From Novosphingobium sp. (lineage in GTDB: Bacteria > Pseudomonadota > Alphaproteobacteria > Sphingomonadales > Sphingomonadaceae): a DNA stretch of 64,000 nt. The notes beneath the pieces were generated by a model. It made no database searches and was not told the DNA's origin. It was given only the letters and a program-made list of their open reading frames with translations. Position numbers and translations under genes: made by a program. The stretch covers positions 715,420-779,419 of the forward strand of contig JACKKX010000002.1 in NCBI GenBank assembly GCA_024236215.1, given 5' to 3'. Shown piece after piece: positions 30,338-44,381 of the stretch (positions within the stretch are counted from its first letter, which is position 1; each line of letters opens with the position of its first letter).

Positions 30338-32362
30338 TTACTGATCGAGGAAAGAGCGCATCTTCCTTGACCGGCTCGGGTGCTTGAGCTTCCTCAGCGC
30401 CTTAGCTTCGATCTGGCGGATACGTTCGCGGGTAACCGAGAACTGCTGACCGACTTCTTCGAGCGTGTGATCGGTGTTCATCCCGATCCCGAAGCGCATG
30501 CGCAGCACGCGTTCCTCGCGCGGGGTGAGCGAAGCCAAGACCCGGGTGACAGTCTCCTTGAGGTTGGCCTGAATCGCGGCATCGACCGGGATCACCGCGT
30601 TCTTGTCCTCGATGAAATCGCCCAGGTGGCTGTCCTCCTCATCCCCGATCGGGGTTTCGAGGCTGATCGGCTCCTTGGCGATCTTCATCACCTTGCGGAC
30701 CTTTTCGAGCGGCATCGACAGGCGCTCGGCCATCTCCTCGGGCGTGGGCTCGCGGCCCTGTTCGTGGAGGAACTGGCGACTGGTGCGCACCAGCTTGTTG
30801 ATCGTTTCGATCATGTGCACCGGAATGCGGATCGTGCGCGCCTGATCGGCGATCGAACGGGTAATCGCCTGGCGGATCCACCAGGTGGCATAGGTGCTGA
30901 ACTTGTAGCCGCGGCGGTACTCGAACTTATCGACCGCCTTCATCAGCCCGATGTTGCCTTCCTGAATGAGATCAAGGAATTGCAGGCCGCGGTTGGTGTA
31001 TTTCTTGGCGATCGAGATCACCAGACGCAGGTTGGCCTCAACCATTTCCTTCTTGGCGATGCGCGCCTCGCGCTCGCCCTTCTGGACCATGTTGACGATC
31101 CGGCGGAATTCGCCGAGCGCCATGCCGGTGGCCGAAGCAATGTCCGCGATTTCCGCACGAATCCGCTCTACCGCGTCGGCTTCCTGATCGGCGAAGGCGG
31201 CCCACTTCTTGTCCTTGGCCGATTGCGCTGCCAGCCAGCCATCGTCGAGCTCGTGCCCGACATAGCTGTCAAGGAAGTCCTTGCGGTTGACCTTGTGTCG
31301 CTCGGCCAGACGCAGCATCTGCCCGCCCAGAGCGGTCAGACGGCGGTTGAAGGCATAGAGATTGTCGACCAGGTATTCGATCTTGGTAGCGTGGAACTGC
31401 ACACTCTCAACCTGCGCGGTCAGATCCTCGCGCAGCTGGTGATAGCTCTTCTCCTTGGCGGGCGAAAAGCTGCCGCCCACGCCCATCACGTCGAGCCGCT
31501 CGGCCTGGATCTTCTCGAACTTCTTGAACAGCGAGGTGATCTCGGCGAACTTTTCCAGCGCGCCGGGCTTGAGCGCGGCTTCCATCTGGGCGAGGCTGAG
31601 GGTGTTGTCTTCCTCGTCGTCCTCGGCCGGACGGCGGGCGCGGCGCTCGACGCCGTCCTCATCCTCGTCCTCGTCGGCCGATTCCTCTTCCTCGATGTCT
31701 TCCTCTTCCTTGTAGGAAGGGCCGGCGGTGGCCTCGCTGATTTCCGCCTCGCCGTCTTCCTCGCCGTCCTCGGTCAGGTTTTCGGGTGCGGGTTCCTTGG
31801 AGAGCATCGCATCGAGATCGAGGATCTCGCGCAGCTGCATCTCGCCGGCGTTGAGCGCCTCGGACCACTGGATGATCGCGTGGAAGGTGATCGGGCTTTC
31901 GCACAGCCCCATGATCATGGTGTCGCGTCCGGCCTCGATCCGCTTGGCAATGGCGATTTCGCCCTCGCGGCTGAGCAGCTCGACCGCGCCCATCTCACGC
32001 AGGTACATCCGCACCGGATCGTCCGTGCGCTCGATGGTTTCCTTCTTCTTCTCGACCACCGGGCGATCGCCGATCGGATCGGGCTCGTCGACTTCGTCGA
32101 CCTCCTTTTCCTCGGGATCGATCGCATCCTCGTCGCTTTCGACGATGTTCACGCCCATCTCGCTGATCGCGGACATGATGTCCTCGATCTGGTCGGTGGT
32201 CATCTGATCTTGCGGCAGGGCCTCGTTGAGCTCGTCCATGGTGATCACCCCGCGGCGCTTGGCGCGGGCGATCAGCTTCTTGATCGAGGCTTCGTTGAGA
32301 TCGATCAGCGGCGCATCGCCGCCTTCCTTTTCACCGCCGTTGAGTTCGTCGTCTTCCATCAT
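30338..32362 (-). CDS. rpoD: RNA polymerase primary sigma factor (sigma-70)
   Basis: Housekeeping sigma factor (674 residues). Region 1.1 at the N-terminus ([20 protein letters not shown]); a strongly acidic insert in the non-conserved region (run of Glu/Asp near residue 225); region 2 with [20 protein letters not shown] and [12 protein letters not shown] (promoter -10 recognition); region 4 with [20 protein letters not shown] (-35 recognition HTH). Overlaps dnaG by four bases (ATGA), the usual dnaG-rpoD macromolecular synthesis operon. Confidence 0.98.
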   Translation of the reverse strand: MMEDDELNGGEKEGGDAPLIDLNEASIKKLIARAKRRGVITMDELNEALPQDQMTTDQIEDIMSAISEMGVNIVESDEDAIDPEEKEVDEVDEPDPIGDRPVVEKKKETIERTDDPVRMYLREMGAVELLSREGEIAIAKRIEAGRDTMIMGLCESPITFHAIIQWSEALNAGEMQLREILDLDAMLSKEPAPENLTEDGEEDGEAEISEATAGPSYKEEEDIEEEESADEDEDEDGVERRARRPAEDDEEDNTLSLAQMEAALKPGALEKFAEITSLFKKFEKIQAERLDVMGVGGSFSPAKEKSYHQLREDLTAQVESVQFHATKIEYLVDNLYAFNRRLTALGGQMLRLAERHKVNRKDFLDSYVGHELDDGWLAAQSAKDKKWAAFADQEADAVERIRAEIADIASATGMALGEFRRIVNMVQKGEREARIAKKEMVEANLRLVISIAKKYTNRGLQFLDLIQEGNIGLMKAVDKFEYRRGYKFSTYATWWIRQAITRSIADQARTIRIPVHMIETINKLVRTSRQFLHEQGREPTPEEMAERLSMPLEKVRKVMKIAKEPISLETPIGDEEDSHLGDFIEDKNAVIPVDAAIQANLKETVTRVLASLTPREERVLRMRFGIGMNTDHTLEEVGQQFSVTRERIRQIEAKALRKLKHPSRSRKMRSFLDQ

Positions 32363-34218
32363 TCCGCCGTTGTTGAGGGCGCCGCCCCGGAAGGGCCGCC
32401 GCTACGCGCCGAGGCCATTTGCCGCAAGCGCGCATCGAATTCCAGTTTTCTCTTCAGCAGCCGCTGCTGCTCGGCATAGGCCCCTTCCGAAAGGTCGCGC
32501 TCGAAGCGTGCCGTTGCCTCGGCCAGCGCCGCATCGAGTGCGGGGCGTTCGACCAGCAGACCCACCGCCTGGGCCAGATCGGCACGGGCCTGGTCTTCGG
32601 ACACACCATCGGCCAGAAAGCCGAAACGCAGTGCGGCATATTCTTCGGGACCCGGGGCTGCCAGACCCCGAGCGGCCAATATGGTACCAAGTGCCTCGGT
32701 TTCAAGCACCGCGCCGCCGTCTTGCGCATCGATCAGCACGGAAAAGCGCGGATCGGCAAGCCCGGCGCGGATCAGCGCATCGCCGTGGCGGGCGATTTCC
32801 GAGGGATAACGCAGCAATCCGGCAACAATTGCCGCCGAAAGCGCATCGCGATTACCGGTGCGGCGGCGCAGCCGGGCCAGGTTTGCGGGATTGCCGCGTG
32901 GCGCAGCCAAGCCGCCGCGCCCACCGGGCCGCCATTCGCGCGGCTCGCGGGGCGGAAAGGCGAAAGCCGAGAACCGTTCCATCAGCTCGCGCCGGTAAAG
33001 CGCCTTGATATCGCCATCGGCGATGGTTTCGATGTGCGCCATCAGCCTGGCCTTGAGCCCCGCCTTGTCCTCTGGCGTGGCGAGGGGGAGGGCGTCGCGC
33101 TCATGCTCCCACAGCACCTCGATGAGCGGGCGCGCTGCGCCCAGCAGCGCCTCCATCGCCTGGGCCCCATCGCGTTTGAGCAGATCGTCAGGGTCCATTC
33201 CGGCGGGCAGGCGCACGATTCGCAGCGAATGCGCCGGGCGCAGCATTGGCAGCGCCCGGGCGATAGCGCGCATCGCGGCGCGCTGGCCGGCAGCATCGCC
33301 GTCGAAGCAGAGGATCGGGGTCTCGACCAGCCGCCAGAGCATCTCGAGCTGGCGCTCGGTCAGCGCGGTGCCCATCGGCGCCACCGCATCGGCGATCCCG
33401 GCGGCGGCAAGCGCGACCACATCCATTTGCCCTTCGACCACTACGATCCGCCCGCTCTGGCGCGATGCCGGGCCGGCGCGATGGAGGTTGAACAAGGTAC
33501 GCCCCTTGTCGAACAGCGGGGTATCGGGCGAATTGATATATTTGGGCGCGTCCTTCTTCTCGGGATCGAGAATTCGCGCCGCAAAGCCGATCACCCGCCC
33601 GCGCGCATCGTGGATCGGGATCGTCAGCCGGTCGCGGAAGCGATCGTAGGGTTCCTTGTCATCGACCGCGATGCGCAGCCCGGCCTCGATCAGCATGGCC
33701 TCTGGAAATTTCGCCAGCGCCGATTTGAGCGCCTGCCGAGCGCCCGGCGCATAGCCAAAGCCGAAGCGTTCAAGCGTGTGCGCATCGAACCGGCGCGAGC
33801 CGAGATAGGCGCGCGCCTTTGCGCCTTCGCCCGCATCGAGCTGCGCGCGGTAGAAATCCTGCGCCGCGCTCAGCACATCGTGCAGGCCCGCCTGCTGCTC
33901 GGCCCGCTGCGCCGCGCGCGGATCGGGAGCGGGGACTTCCATCCCGGCCTCGGCAGCCAGTTCCTTGACCGCATCCATGAACGAAAGTCCGCGCTGGTCG
34001 GTCATCCAGCGGATCGCATCGCCGTGCGCCCCGCAGCCGAAGCAATGGTAAAAGCCCTTCTGGTCGTTGACCGTGAAGCTGGGGCTCTTTTCATTGTGGA
34101 ACGGGCAGCAGGCCTTGAACTCATGCCCCGCCTTGGTCAGCCGCGTGGTCCGGCCGATCACGCTGGACAGCGTGATGCGCGCGCGCAGTTCATCAAGCCA
34201 TTGCGGGGAAAGTGCCAC
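32359..34218 (-). CDS. dnaG: DNA primase
   Basis: Replicative primase (~619 residues). N-terminal CHC2 zinc finger ([12 protein letters not shown] and [11 protein letters not shown]), Toprim catalytic core ([26 protein letters not shown]), and a C-terminal helicase-interaction region. Start set at GTG 34218 because the family N-terminus begins at [14 protein letters not shown] and AGAAAGG precedes it; an upstream TTG adds nine unlikely residues. Co-transcribed with rpoD. Confidence 0.96.
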   Translation of the reverse strand: MALSPQWLDELRARITLSSVIGRTTRLTKAGHEFKACCPFHNEKSPSFTVNDQKGFYHCFGCGAHGDAIRWMTDQRGLSFMDAVKELAAEAGMEVPAPDPRAAQRAEQQAGLHDVLSAAQDFYRAQLDAGEGAKARAYLGSRRFDAHTLERFGFGYAPGARQALKSALAKFPEAMLIEAGLRIAVDDKEPYDRFRDRLTIPIHDARGRVIGFAARILDPEKKDAPKYINSPDTPLFDKGRTLFNLHRAGPASRQSGRIVVVEGQMDVVALAAAGIADAVAPMGTALTERQLEMLWRLVETPILCFDGDAAGQRAAMRAIARALPMLRPAHSLRIVRLPAGMDPDDLLKRDGAQAMEALLGAARPLIEVLWEHERDALPLATPEDKAGLKARLMAHIETIADGDIKALYRRELMERFSAFAFPPREPREWRPGGRGGLAAPRGNPANLARLRRRTGNRDALSAAIVAGLLRYPSEIARHGDALIRAGLADPRFSVLIDAQDGGAVLETEALGTILAARGLAAPGPEEYAALRFGFLADGVSEDQARADLAQAVGLLVERPALDAALAEATARFERDLSEGAYAEQQRLLKRKLEFDARLRQMASARSGGPSGAAPSTTAE

Positions 34219-34442
34219 GGCCCTTTCTAGCCGCTGCGCAGCCAAGGCTCAACCGGGAGCGGGGCGATATGCGCAGGCTCTGTCTCAGGCCCCGATTCCG
34301 TAGCGTCGAATTATGCTTTGCAATTCGTGAAAAACGGCTAGTTTCCGCTCCGGGTCGCAGGGGGGCGGCCGGGAACACAACACCTGAACCAAGCAACAAC
34401 CTGAAAAACAAAGGCACGCCCCCGTAAGCAGGAGGGAATAAG

Positions 34443-34784
34443 ATGCTGAACAAGGTTAGCTCGCTGGCGCGGGCGCTTTCGGTGCTGGTGGCGGTTGTCG
34501 CCGGTTTCATGCCCGGGCTTGGCTTCGATGCTGCTCTGGTCATTGTCGTGCTCAGTCTGGTTTCAGGCATTTCGATGCCGACCGAGCGGATGACCGGATC
34601 GGGCGTTGCCGCATTGGCGCTGCCGGTGGTCGGCGGCGCGCTGGGCCACCTTCCCGCCGTTGGCGAACAGCTGAACGCGGTGGCCGGAAACCTGGCGCTG
34701 GGCGTGGCGAGCGCGCTGGGTAGCGCGATCGCGATCTACCTTTTCAACATGGTCAAGGACGATCTGATGGGCCTCGGCAAGTAA
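34443..34784 (+). CDS. Small hydrophobic membrane protein
   Basis: A 113-residue very hydrophobic protein with three or four likely membrane segments (ALSVLVAVVAGFMPGLGF, ALVIVVLSLVSGI, VAALALPVVGGALG, a last segment near residue 90) and a short charged tail KDDLMGLGK. Strong ribosome-binding site AGGAGGG seven bases upstream of the ATG, and a strong terminator after the stop, so it is an independent transcription unit that is probably well expressed. No family recognised. Confidence 0.7.
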   Translation: MLNKVSSLARALSVLVAVVAGFMPGLGFDAALVIVVLSLVSGISMPTERMTGSGVAALALPVVGGALGHLPAVGEQLNAVAGNLALGVASALGSAIAIYLFNMVKDDLMGLGK

Positions 34785-34807
34785 GCCGCAGCCGATCGCA
34801 CTGGAAG

Positions 34808-34832
34808 CCCGCCGGGGTAACCCGGCGGGTTT
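34808..34832 (+). terminator. Rho-independent terminator
   Basis: Perfect nine-base-pair stem CCCGCCGGG-GTAA-CCCGGCGGG followed by TTT, 24 bases after the stop of the small membrane protein gene. On the other strand it lies just beyond the yqeY stop and may serve both. Confidence 0.85.
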
Positions 34833-34837
34833 CGCAT

Positions 34838-35290
34838 TCAGGCCAGCGCCGCTTTGACCAAGCCCGATGCCTTGCCCATGTCGAGCTGGCTGCCGTGGCG
34901 CGCCTTGAGCTCGGCGATCACCCGGCCCATGTCCTTCATCGAAGATGCGCCCAGCTCGGCCTTGATCGCCTCGATCGCGGCGCGGGTCTCATCCTCGCCC
35001 ATCTGCTGGGGCATGAAGGCCTCGATCACTGCCAGCTCGGCCTTTTCGACATCGGCCAGTTCCTGACGCCCGCCCTGCTCATAGAGGGCAATCGATTCGC
35101 GGCGCTGCTTGGCCATTTTTTGCAGCACGTCGACCACCACCACATCGTCATCGGGCACGCTCGATGCGGTGCGCAGTTCGATGTCCTTGTCCTTGAGCTT
35201 GGCCAGGATCAGGCGGACGGCGACAAGACGCGGCTTGTCGCCCGCCTTCATCGCCTCGATCTGGGCGGCCTTGATGGTATCGCGAAGCAT
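34838..35290 (-). CDS. GatB/YqeY-domain protein
   Basis: A 150-residue YqeY-like protein: MLRDTIKAAQIEAMKAGDKPRL opening, RRESIALYEQGGRQELADVE, FMPQQMGEDE, and the SMKDMGRVIAELKARHGSQLDMGKAS block shared with the tail domain of GatB. In GatB this domain contacts tRNA; the free-standing protein has no proven role. Divergent from carA and near dnaG-rpoD, a conserved neighbourhood in alphaproteobacteria. Confidence 0.88.
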   Translation of the reverse strand: MLRDTIKAAQIEAMKAGDKPRLVAVRLILAKLKDKDIELRTASSVPDDDVVVVDVLQKMAKQRRESIALYEQGGRQELADVEKAELAVIEAFMPQQMGEDETRAAIEAIKAELGASSMKDMGRVIAELKARHGSQLDMGKASGLVKAALA

Positions 35291-35349
35291 GGTTTCTCTC
35301 TGTATTGGGGATAGAACCCGCCTAGACGGAAATTTCGCCTTTTCAAAGG

Positions 35350-35378
35350 TTGACCTTGCGGGGCGGGGTCTCTAGCGG
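35350..35378 (+). promoter_or_regulatory. Putative carA promoter
   Basis: TTGACC (35350-35355), 17-base spacer, TAGCGG (35373-35378), 48 bases before the carA start. The -10 is weak; tentative. Confidence 0.4.
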
Positions 35379-35426
35379 CGGTGCCTTAGCGACATTGCTG
35401 GAAACCTGCTAAACGGAGCGCCCCAC

Positions 35427-36593
35427 ATGGCCGACGCCGCCCCTTCGCTTGCGCCGCAACCCGCGGGCGCAACCGGAGTCCTCGTGCTTGCCGATGGCCA
35501 TGTGGCCTGGGGCCGCGGCTTTGGCGCGGTGGGCGAAGCGGTGGGCGAGGTCTGCTTCAACACCGCGATGACCGGCTATGAAGAAGTGATGACCGATCCG
35601 AGCTATGCCGCGCAGATCGTCACCTTCACCTTTCCCCATATCGGCAATGTCGGGGTCAACACCGAAGACCTTGAAAGCCATGTCGAAGGTGCGGTTGGCT
35701 GCGTGGTGCGCGAAGAGGTGACCGCGCCGAGCAATTTCCGCGCCGAAGGCGATTTCTCGGAATGGCTGACAAAGCTGGGCAAGATCGGGCTGGCGGGCAT
35801 CGACACCCGCGCGCTGACCCGCCGCATCCGCCTGTCGGGCGCGCCCAACGCGGTAATCGCCCACCATCCCGGAGGCAAGTTCGACATTCCCGCGCTGGTC
35901 AAGCGCGCGCGCGACTGGCCGGGGCTGGAAGGGATGGACCTCGCCAAGGTCGTCACCCGCCGCGAAGTCGAGGAATGGCAGGGCGGCACCTGGACGCTGG
36001 GCACGGGCTATGCCCGCTCGCCCCGCAGCCCCAGGCCGCACGTGGTGGCGATGGATTTCGGCGCCAAGGACAACATCTTCCGCAATCTCGTGCGCGCCGG
36101 CGCACAGGTGACGGTGGTTCCCGGCACCACCCCGCTTGATGGCGTGCTGGCGCTTGAGCCGGACGGCGTGTTCCTTTCCAACGGCCCCGGCGATCCCGCC
36201 GCGACCGGGGACTATGCCGTGCCGGTGATTCAGGGCCTGCTGGAACGCGACATTCCGGTGTTCGGGATCTGCCTCGGCCACCAGATGCTGGCCTTGGCTG
36301 CGGGGGCCAGAACCACCAAGATGCACCAGGGCCACCGCGGCGCGAACCACCCGGTCAAGCGGCTGGGAGACGGCGTGGTGGAGATCACCTCGATGAACCA
36401 CGGCTTCGCGGTCGATAACACCGCGCTGCCCGATAGCGTGGAGGAAACCCACGTTTCGCTGTTCGACGGCTCGAACTGCGGGATTTCGATCAAGGGCAAG
36501 AAGGCCTTCGGGGTGCAGTATCACCCGGAGGCGTCGCCGGGGCCGATGGACAGTTTCTATCTGTTCGAGCGGTTTGTGGGGATGTTGGGGTGA
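35427..36593 (+). CDS. carA: Carbamoyl phosphate synthase small subunit
   Basis: Glutaminase subunit (388 residues) delivering ammonia to CarB for carbamoyl phosphate, used in arginine and pyrimidine synthesis. N-terminal CPSase domain (CFNTAMTGYEEVMTDPSY) and a class I glutamine amidotransferase domain with the nucleophile in FGICLGHQM and the histidine/glutamate in QYHPEASPGP. Its stop overlaps the GTG of a small unknown ORF that precedes carB. Confidence 0.97.
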   Translation: MADAAPSLAPQPAGATGVLVLADGHVAWGRGFGAVGEAVGEVCFNTAMTGYEEVMTDPSYAAQIVTFTFPHIGNVGVNTEDLESHVEGAVGCVVREEVTAPSNFRAEGDFSEWLTKLGKIGLAGIDTRALTRRIRLSGAPNAVIAHHPGGKFDIPALVKRARDWPGLEGMDLAKVVTRREVEEWQGGTWTLGTGYARSPRSPRPHVVAMDFGAKDNIFRNLVRAGAQVTVVPGTTPLDGVLALEPDGVFLSNGPGDPAATGDYAVPVIQGLLERDIPVFGICLGHQMLALAAGARTTKMHQGHRGANHPVKRLGDGVVEITSMNHGFAVDNTALPDSVEETHVSLFDGSNCGISIKGKKAFGVQYHPEASPGPMDSFYLFERFVGMLG

Positions 36594-36856
36594 GCGTACT
36601 CCTCCTTCTGGCTATGGCATCAGATGATGTGTCGGGAACCGGTCCAAGGCCCCCGAAGAACCTTGGTGCGATTGTGGCTGGAGCCGTCAGTGCGTGCCCC
36701 AGCAAACACGACAGCGTGAGTTGGAGACTGATCGACAAGGAAGTTGTCATGCTTGAACCAGGCCACCTAGTCGAGAAGGGCGTGATTCAGTGCATTGTCG
36801 GTCGCCTGAAGCAAGCTGGCGTTCGTTATACATTCGAAGATAACAGAAGAAGATAA
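36590..36856 (+). CDS. Small ORF of unknown function between carA and carB
   Basis: An 88-codon frame from a GTG overlapping the carA stop (GTGA) to a TAA directly before the carB ATG. The predicted product has a short hydrophobic start and a charged remainder, with VVMLEPGHLVEKGVIQCIVGRLK as the most protein-like stretch and an Arg-Arg-Arg end coded by three AGA codons. Base composition is visibly lower in G+C than carA and carB, so it may be an insertion into the carAB operon. An internal ATG at 36614 is an alternative start. No family recognised. Confidence 0.45.
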   Translation: MSVLLLLAMASDDVSGTGPRPPKNLGAIVAGAVSACPSKHDSVSWRLIDKEVVMLEPGHLVEKGVIQCIVGRLKQAGVRYTFEDNRRR

Positions 36857-40183
<3,327 letters not shown>

Positions 40184-40190
40184 ACAATCG

Positions 40191-40271
40191 CGCTCTCCCC
40201 ACATCGCGACTGGCCGGCCCGTTCCCGCAAAGAGGAACGGGACAGCGGACTAGTCCCGCGAGCGGAGAGCG
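40191..40271. promoter_or_regulatory. Multi-hairpin intergenic region before greA
   Basis: Between carB and greA: outer arms CGCTCTCC (40191-40198) and GGAGAGCG (40264-40271) enclose a CCCGTTCC/GGAACGGG hairpin (40218-40241) and a perfect GGACTAGTCC palindrome (40247-40256). There is no U-run, so it is more likely a structured leader or processing site than a simple terminator. Confidence 0.4.
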
Positions 40272-40288
40272 GCAGGAGGGCGAGTGCA

Positions 40289-40765
40289 ATGGCGAGTGTC
40301 GAAAAGCTGCCGATGCTGGCGGAAGGCTACGAGCGTCTGATTTCCGAGCTCAAGGCGCTGCGCGAGGAGCGGCCCCGGATCGTCGATGCGATCGAGGAAG
40401 CGCGCGCGCACGGCGATCTTTCGGAAAACGCTGAATACCACGCCGCCAAGGAGCGCCAGGGCCAGGTCGAGGCGTCGATCGCCGATCTGGAAGACAAGGT
40501 CAGCCGCGCCAGCATCATCGATCCGGCAACGCTTTCGGGCGATCGGATCATCTTCGGCGCGACCGTCACCCTGCTCGACGATGACGACAAGCCGGTGCGC
40601 TATCAGATCGTCGGCCCATATGAGGCCGACGCCAAGGCTGGGCGGATCAGCTACAACTCGCCGCTCGGCAAGGCGCTGATCGGTCGCCATGTGGGCGACG
40701 AGATCGAGGTTACGGTGCCCTCGGGCGACCGTTTTTACGCGGTCGAGAAGATCGAATTCATCTGA
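40289..40765 (+). CDS. greA: Transcription elongation factor GreA
   Basis: A 158-residue factor that enters the RNA polymerase secondary channel and stimulates cleavage of backtracked RNA. The coiled-coil N-domain carries [29 protein letters not shown] with the tip acidic residues, and the C-domain includes [19 protein letters not shown] and [25 protein letters not shown] lies seven to eight bases before the ATG. Confidence 0.97.
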   Translation: MASVEKLPMLAEGYERLISELKALREERPRIVDAIEEARAHGDLSENAEYHAAKERQGQVEASIADLEDKVSRASIIDPATLSGDRIIFGATVTLLDDDDKPVRYQIVGPYEADAKAGRISYNSPLGKALIGRHVGDEIEVTVPSGDRFYAVEKIEFI

Positions 40766-40787
40766 TCGACCGTGCGCCCTGCGGGTT

Positions 40788-41015
40788 TCAGCGCTTGAGC
40801 ATGTCCGGCTGGAGCAGGCGGTGCAGGTGCACCACCACATATTTCATCGCCGCATCGTCAACCGTGCGCTGGGCGGCCGAGCGCCACGCTTCCTCGGCGC
40901 TGGCATAGTCGGGAAACACGCCGACGAAATCGACCTTTGACAGATCCTCGAACTCGAGGTGCTGCGGGTCCTTGACCCGTCCGCCGATGACGAGGTGAAG
41001 ATTCTGCGTGCTCAT
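40788..41015 (-). CDS. DUF4170-family small protein
   Basis: A 75-residue soluble protein matching DUF4170: LHLVIGGRVKDPQHLEFEDL, then FVGVFPDYASAEEAWRSAAQRTVDDA and a YVVVHLHRLL end. Such proteins are common in alphaproteobacteria; the function is unknown. It is convergent with greA. Confidence 0.8.
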   Translation of the reverse strand: MSTQNLHLVIGGRVKDPQHLEFEDLSKVDFVGVFPDYASAEEAWRSAAQRTVDDAAMKYVVVHLHRLLQPDMLKR

Positions 41016-41083
41016 GATTGCTCCCGGGGATTGGAAGCGCGCGCCTTAGCAATTCCTGCGCGGCGCGCAAGCTGCTGCTGCGG

Positions 41084-41530
41084 TCATTTCCTCGTCGTGC
41101 GAACCCTGGAGGCGGCGCGAATGGCGCCGCGTGCCAGGCTGGCGGCTGCATTTCGCGTGGCCGTCGCCTTGCGTCCGGCGCTGTCACGCAGCTCGGCAGT
41201 ACTCTCACCCGCCTTGTCGCGCGCCTGGGCGGCGAGCGACAGCCCAAGCTCTCCGGCCATTGCGGCCAGACCCAGGGCCTTGCCGCCCAGTTTGCTCCCG
41301 GCCTTCCTGGGCAGCAACGCACCGGCAAGCAGGCCCAGTCCGGCTCCGGCTGCAAGCACCAGCCAGGGGTATTCGGCGGCGAGCGAGCGATAGTCCTCGG
41401 GCGGATAGGCATCGGGCAGCTGCGCGCGGCGCGGAACCGGCGGCAGGGCGCCGCTTTCCCGGGTCAGGCGTTCTTGCGAGGCGGCGATCTTTTCCTCGAT
41501 CCGTTCGCTGCGCGGGTCGGTCTGGGTCAC
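41084..41530 (-). CDS. Membrane-anchored envelope protein of unknown function
   Basis: A 148-residue protein: polar N-terminus (residues 1-50), a glycine-rich membrane segment (YPWLVLAAGAGLGLLAGALL, about 55-75) and an Ala/Arg-rich amphipathic tail. The architecture resembles DUF883/ElaB-like stress proteins, but no firm family match is visible. Downstream-most gene of a minus-strand cluster of four small membrane proteins (41084-42887). Confidence 0.6.
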   Translation of the reverse strand: MTQTDPRSERIEEKIAASQERLTRESGALPPVPRRAQLPDAYPPEDYRSLAAEYPWLVLAAGAGLGLLAGALLPRKAGSKLGGKALGLAAMAGELGLSLAAQARDKAGESTAELRDSAGRKATATRNAAASLARGAIRAASRVRTTRK

Positions 41531-41567
41531 GTCTGGGAACTCCTTGGGGGCTGCTTGCCCCCATTTG

Positions 41568-41882
41568 TCAATCTTCCTGAACCGGGGCTGGATCGGCGGC
41601 CTTGAATAGGTGGCGGCGCACCATTGTGATTAGCGGCACCCGGAAGAACCACAGGCCGAGCGCGGCGAGCGTGGCGGCGATGATGCCCTTGCTTTCCCGG
41701 GCTACTGCGAGCCCTTCCTTCACCGCACCGCGGACCTCGGCCCCGGCCTGATCGGCAATCCGCCCACCGACCCCGCGCGCGGCCAGGTCGGTCTTGATCT
41801 GCGCGAGGTTGGCATCGAAGGCCCCGCGCGCCTGGTTGCGCCGGGCACGCTCGGCGGCAAGACGATCGCCGGGATCGCTCAT
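41568..41882 (-). CDS. Small single-pass membrane protein
   Basis: A 104-residue protein with a charged helical first half (DRLAAERARRNQARGAFDANL) and one hydrophobic segment near residues 68-85 (IIAATLAALGLWFFRVPLI), then a basic tail. Its start overlaps the stop of the holin-like gene upstream (ATGA), indicating coupled translation. Function unknown. Confidence 0.6.
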   Translation of the reverse strand: MSDPGDRLAAERARRNQARGAFDANLAQIKTDLAARGVGGRIADQAGAEVRGAVKEGLAVARESKGIIAATLAALGLWFFRVPLITMVRRHLFKAADPAPVQED

Positions 41883-42280
41883 GGCACCGCCCCTTCCTTC
41901 GCCTCATCTTCGGCGAGGGCCCGCGATACGCCATCCCAGCGCCGCTTGGCGGCCCAGGCAGAAAGACCGGCCGCAAGCAGCAGACCCAGCACCGTCACCA
42001 AAGTGGCACCAAGCCCCCCGATGAGCGGGGCCAGCACCAGCATCAGCCCCAGCACCAGTGCCATCAGCGCGAAGAACACCAGCGCCAGCGCCAGCGCCAG
42101 CCATCCGGCGATCCCTTTCGCCCCCTGACCGGCCACCACCGCGCGCGATTTCTGATAGGCCAGTTCGGCCTCAAGCAGCACGCGTCCATCGTTGGCAAGC
42201 TGGCGCAGATCATCCACCAGCGAACGGTCGCGCGCGTCCTCACCCTCAGGGGCGATCGGCGGGGGCTGTTCATCATCCAT
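41879..42280 (-). CDS. Phage holin-3_6/DUF1469-like membrane protein
   Basis: A 133-residue protein with a cytoplasmic helical part (LVDDLRQLANDGRVLLEAELAY) and two adjacent membrane helices (about residues 58-85 and 88-108), the pattern of the holin-X/DUF1469 family. These chromosomal relatives are not lytic holins; many occur with DUF883/YqjD-type proteins in stress operons, as here. Confidence 0.7.
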   Translation of the reverse strand: MDDEQPPPIAPEGEDARDRSLVDDLRQLANDGRVLLEAELAYQKSRAVVAGQGAKGIAGWLALALALVFFALMALVLGLMLVLAPLIGGLGATLVTVLGLLLAAGLSAWAAKRRWDGVSRALAEDEAKEGAVP

Positions 42281-42314
42281 TGCCGGTCAGACAAGCCCGC
42301 TGCGCGCGCGCTTG

Positions 42315-42887
42315 TCAATCTTCGGACGATCCACCCTTGAACAAACGCGAGATCAGGAAGCCGAACGCGGCGGCAATACCGATCGCCACACCGGGCTTGC
42401 GGCGCACGAAATCCTTGGCGTCCTCGCCCAGCTCGGTCAGGTCCTTGGCCTCGATCCTGGCGGCGGTTTCCTGCATCGAACGCGCGGCGGTGCGGGCATA
42501 GTCGCCATAGCGAGTGCCCAGCTTCTCGTCGATCGAGGGGGCGCTGTCGGCCACGATCTTGCCCAGGCTGGCGATCGCGTCGCTGGTCTTGGCCTTGCCT
42601 TCGACCGCGAGTTCGCCCGCGCGGTCCTTGGCCTGCCCGGCCAGATCCTTGGCTTCCTCAACCCAGTCGCCGCTCTTGGCCGCCAGTTGCTCCTTATAGG
42701 CGCCGGCCTTGGCTCCGGCTTCGCTGGTCAGCGCCTTGGCCCCGGCGCGCGCTTCCTCGATCGCCTTGGCGAACTTGGCCTTGGCTTCGCCCGTGGCGGG
42801 AGCCGCCGCCTTGGCAGGCGCAGCCTTCTTCGCGGCGGGCTTCTTGGCGGGAGCGGTCTTGGAGGTTGTGGCGGGAGTCTTGGCCAT
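42315..42887 (-). CDS. Ala/Lys-rich DUF883/YqjD-like membrane-anchored protein
   Basis: A ~190-residue protein: an N-terminal histone-H1-like tail of repeated Pro-Ala-Lys-Lys (residues ~8-35), a long Ala/Lys/Glu amphipathic helix region, and a C-terminal membrane anchor (RRKPGVAIGIAAAFGFLISR). This matches the ElaB/YqjD/DUF883 plan, proteins that sit in the inner membrane and can associate with ribosomes or DNA. AGGG six bases before ATG 42887. First gene of the cluster, divergent from eno. Confidence 0.7.
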   Translation of the reverse strand: MAKTPATTSKTAPAKKPAAKKAAPAKAAAPATGEAKAKFAKAIEEARAGAKALTSEAGAKAGAYKEQLAAKSGDWVEEAKDLAGQAKDRAGELAVEGKAKTSDAIASLGKIVADSAPSIDEKLGTRYGDYARTAARSMQETAARIEAKDLTELGEDAKDFVRRKPGVAIGIAAAFGFLISRLFKGGSSED

Positions 42888-42952
42888 GGCTTGCCCTTTC
42901 AACTGCGCCCCGGCGCGGGGCTTGCTTTGGATGTGGTAACGTATTCGCTTGA

Positions 42953-44317
<1,365 letters not shown>

Positions 44318-44342
44318 TCCAGTTGCCAGTTCCTCGACACTC

Positions 44343-44362
44343 GTTTAATCGTTCGCTTAAAC
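44343..44362. promoter_or_regulatory. Palindromic motif, copy 2 of 3
   Basis: GTTTAATCGTTCGCTTAAAC, an imperfect inverted repeat 20 bases before the phosphotransferase ATG. It sits inside a longer imperfect hairpin (CTCGACACT ... AGTGCCGAG) that could also end eno transcription. Related to 24472-24487 and 57974-57989. Confidence 0.45.
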
Positions 44363-44381
44363 AAGTGCCGAGAGGTTCTGG

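Noticed and set aside
30380-32479. Very long open frame (about 700 codons) on the + strand opposite rpoD
   Set aside because: Pure antisense shadow of the sigma factor gene in GC-rich DNA; no protein-like motifs, and rpoD is unequivocal.
40218-40241. Rho-independent terminator of carB
   Set aside because: The stem is good but no U-run follows on the + strand and it is part of a larger nested structure.
41879-42280. Prophage holin
   Set aside because: Holin-X/DUF1469 proteins are common chromosomal envelope proteins and there are no phage genes nearby.
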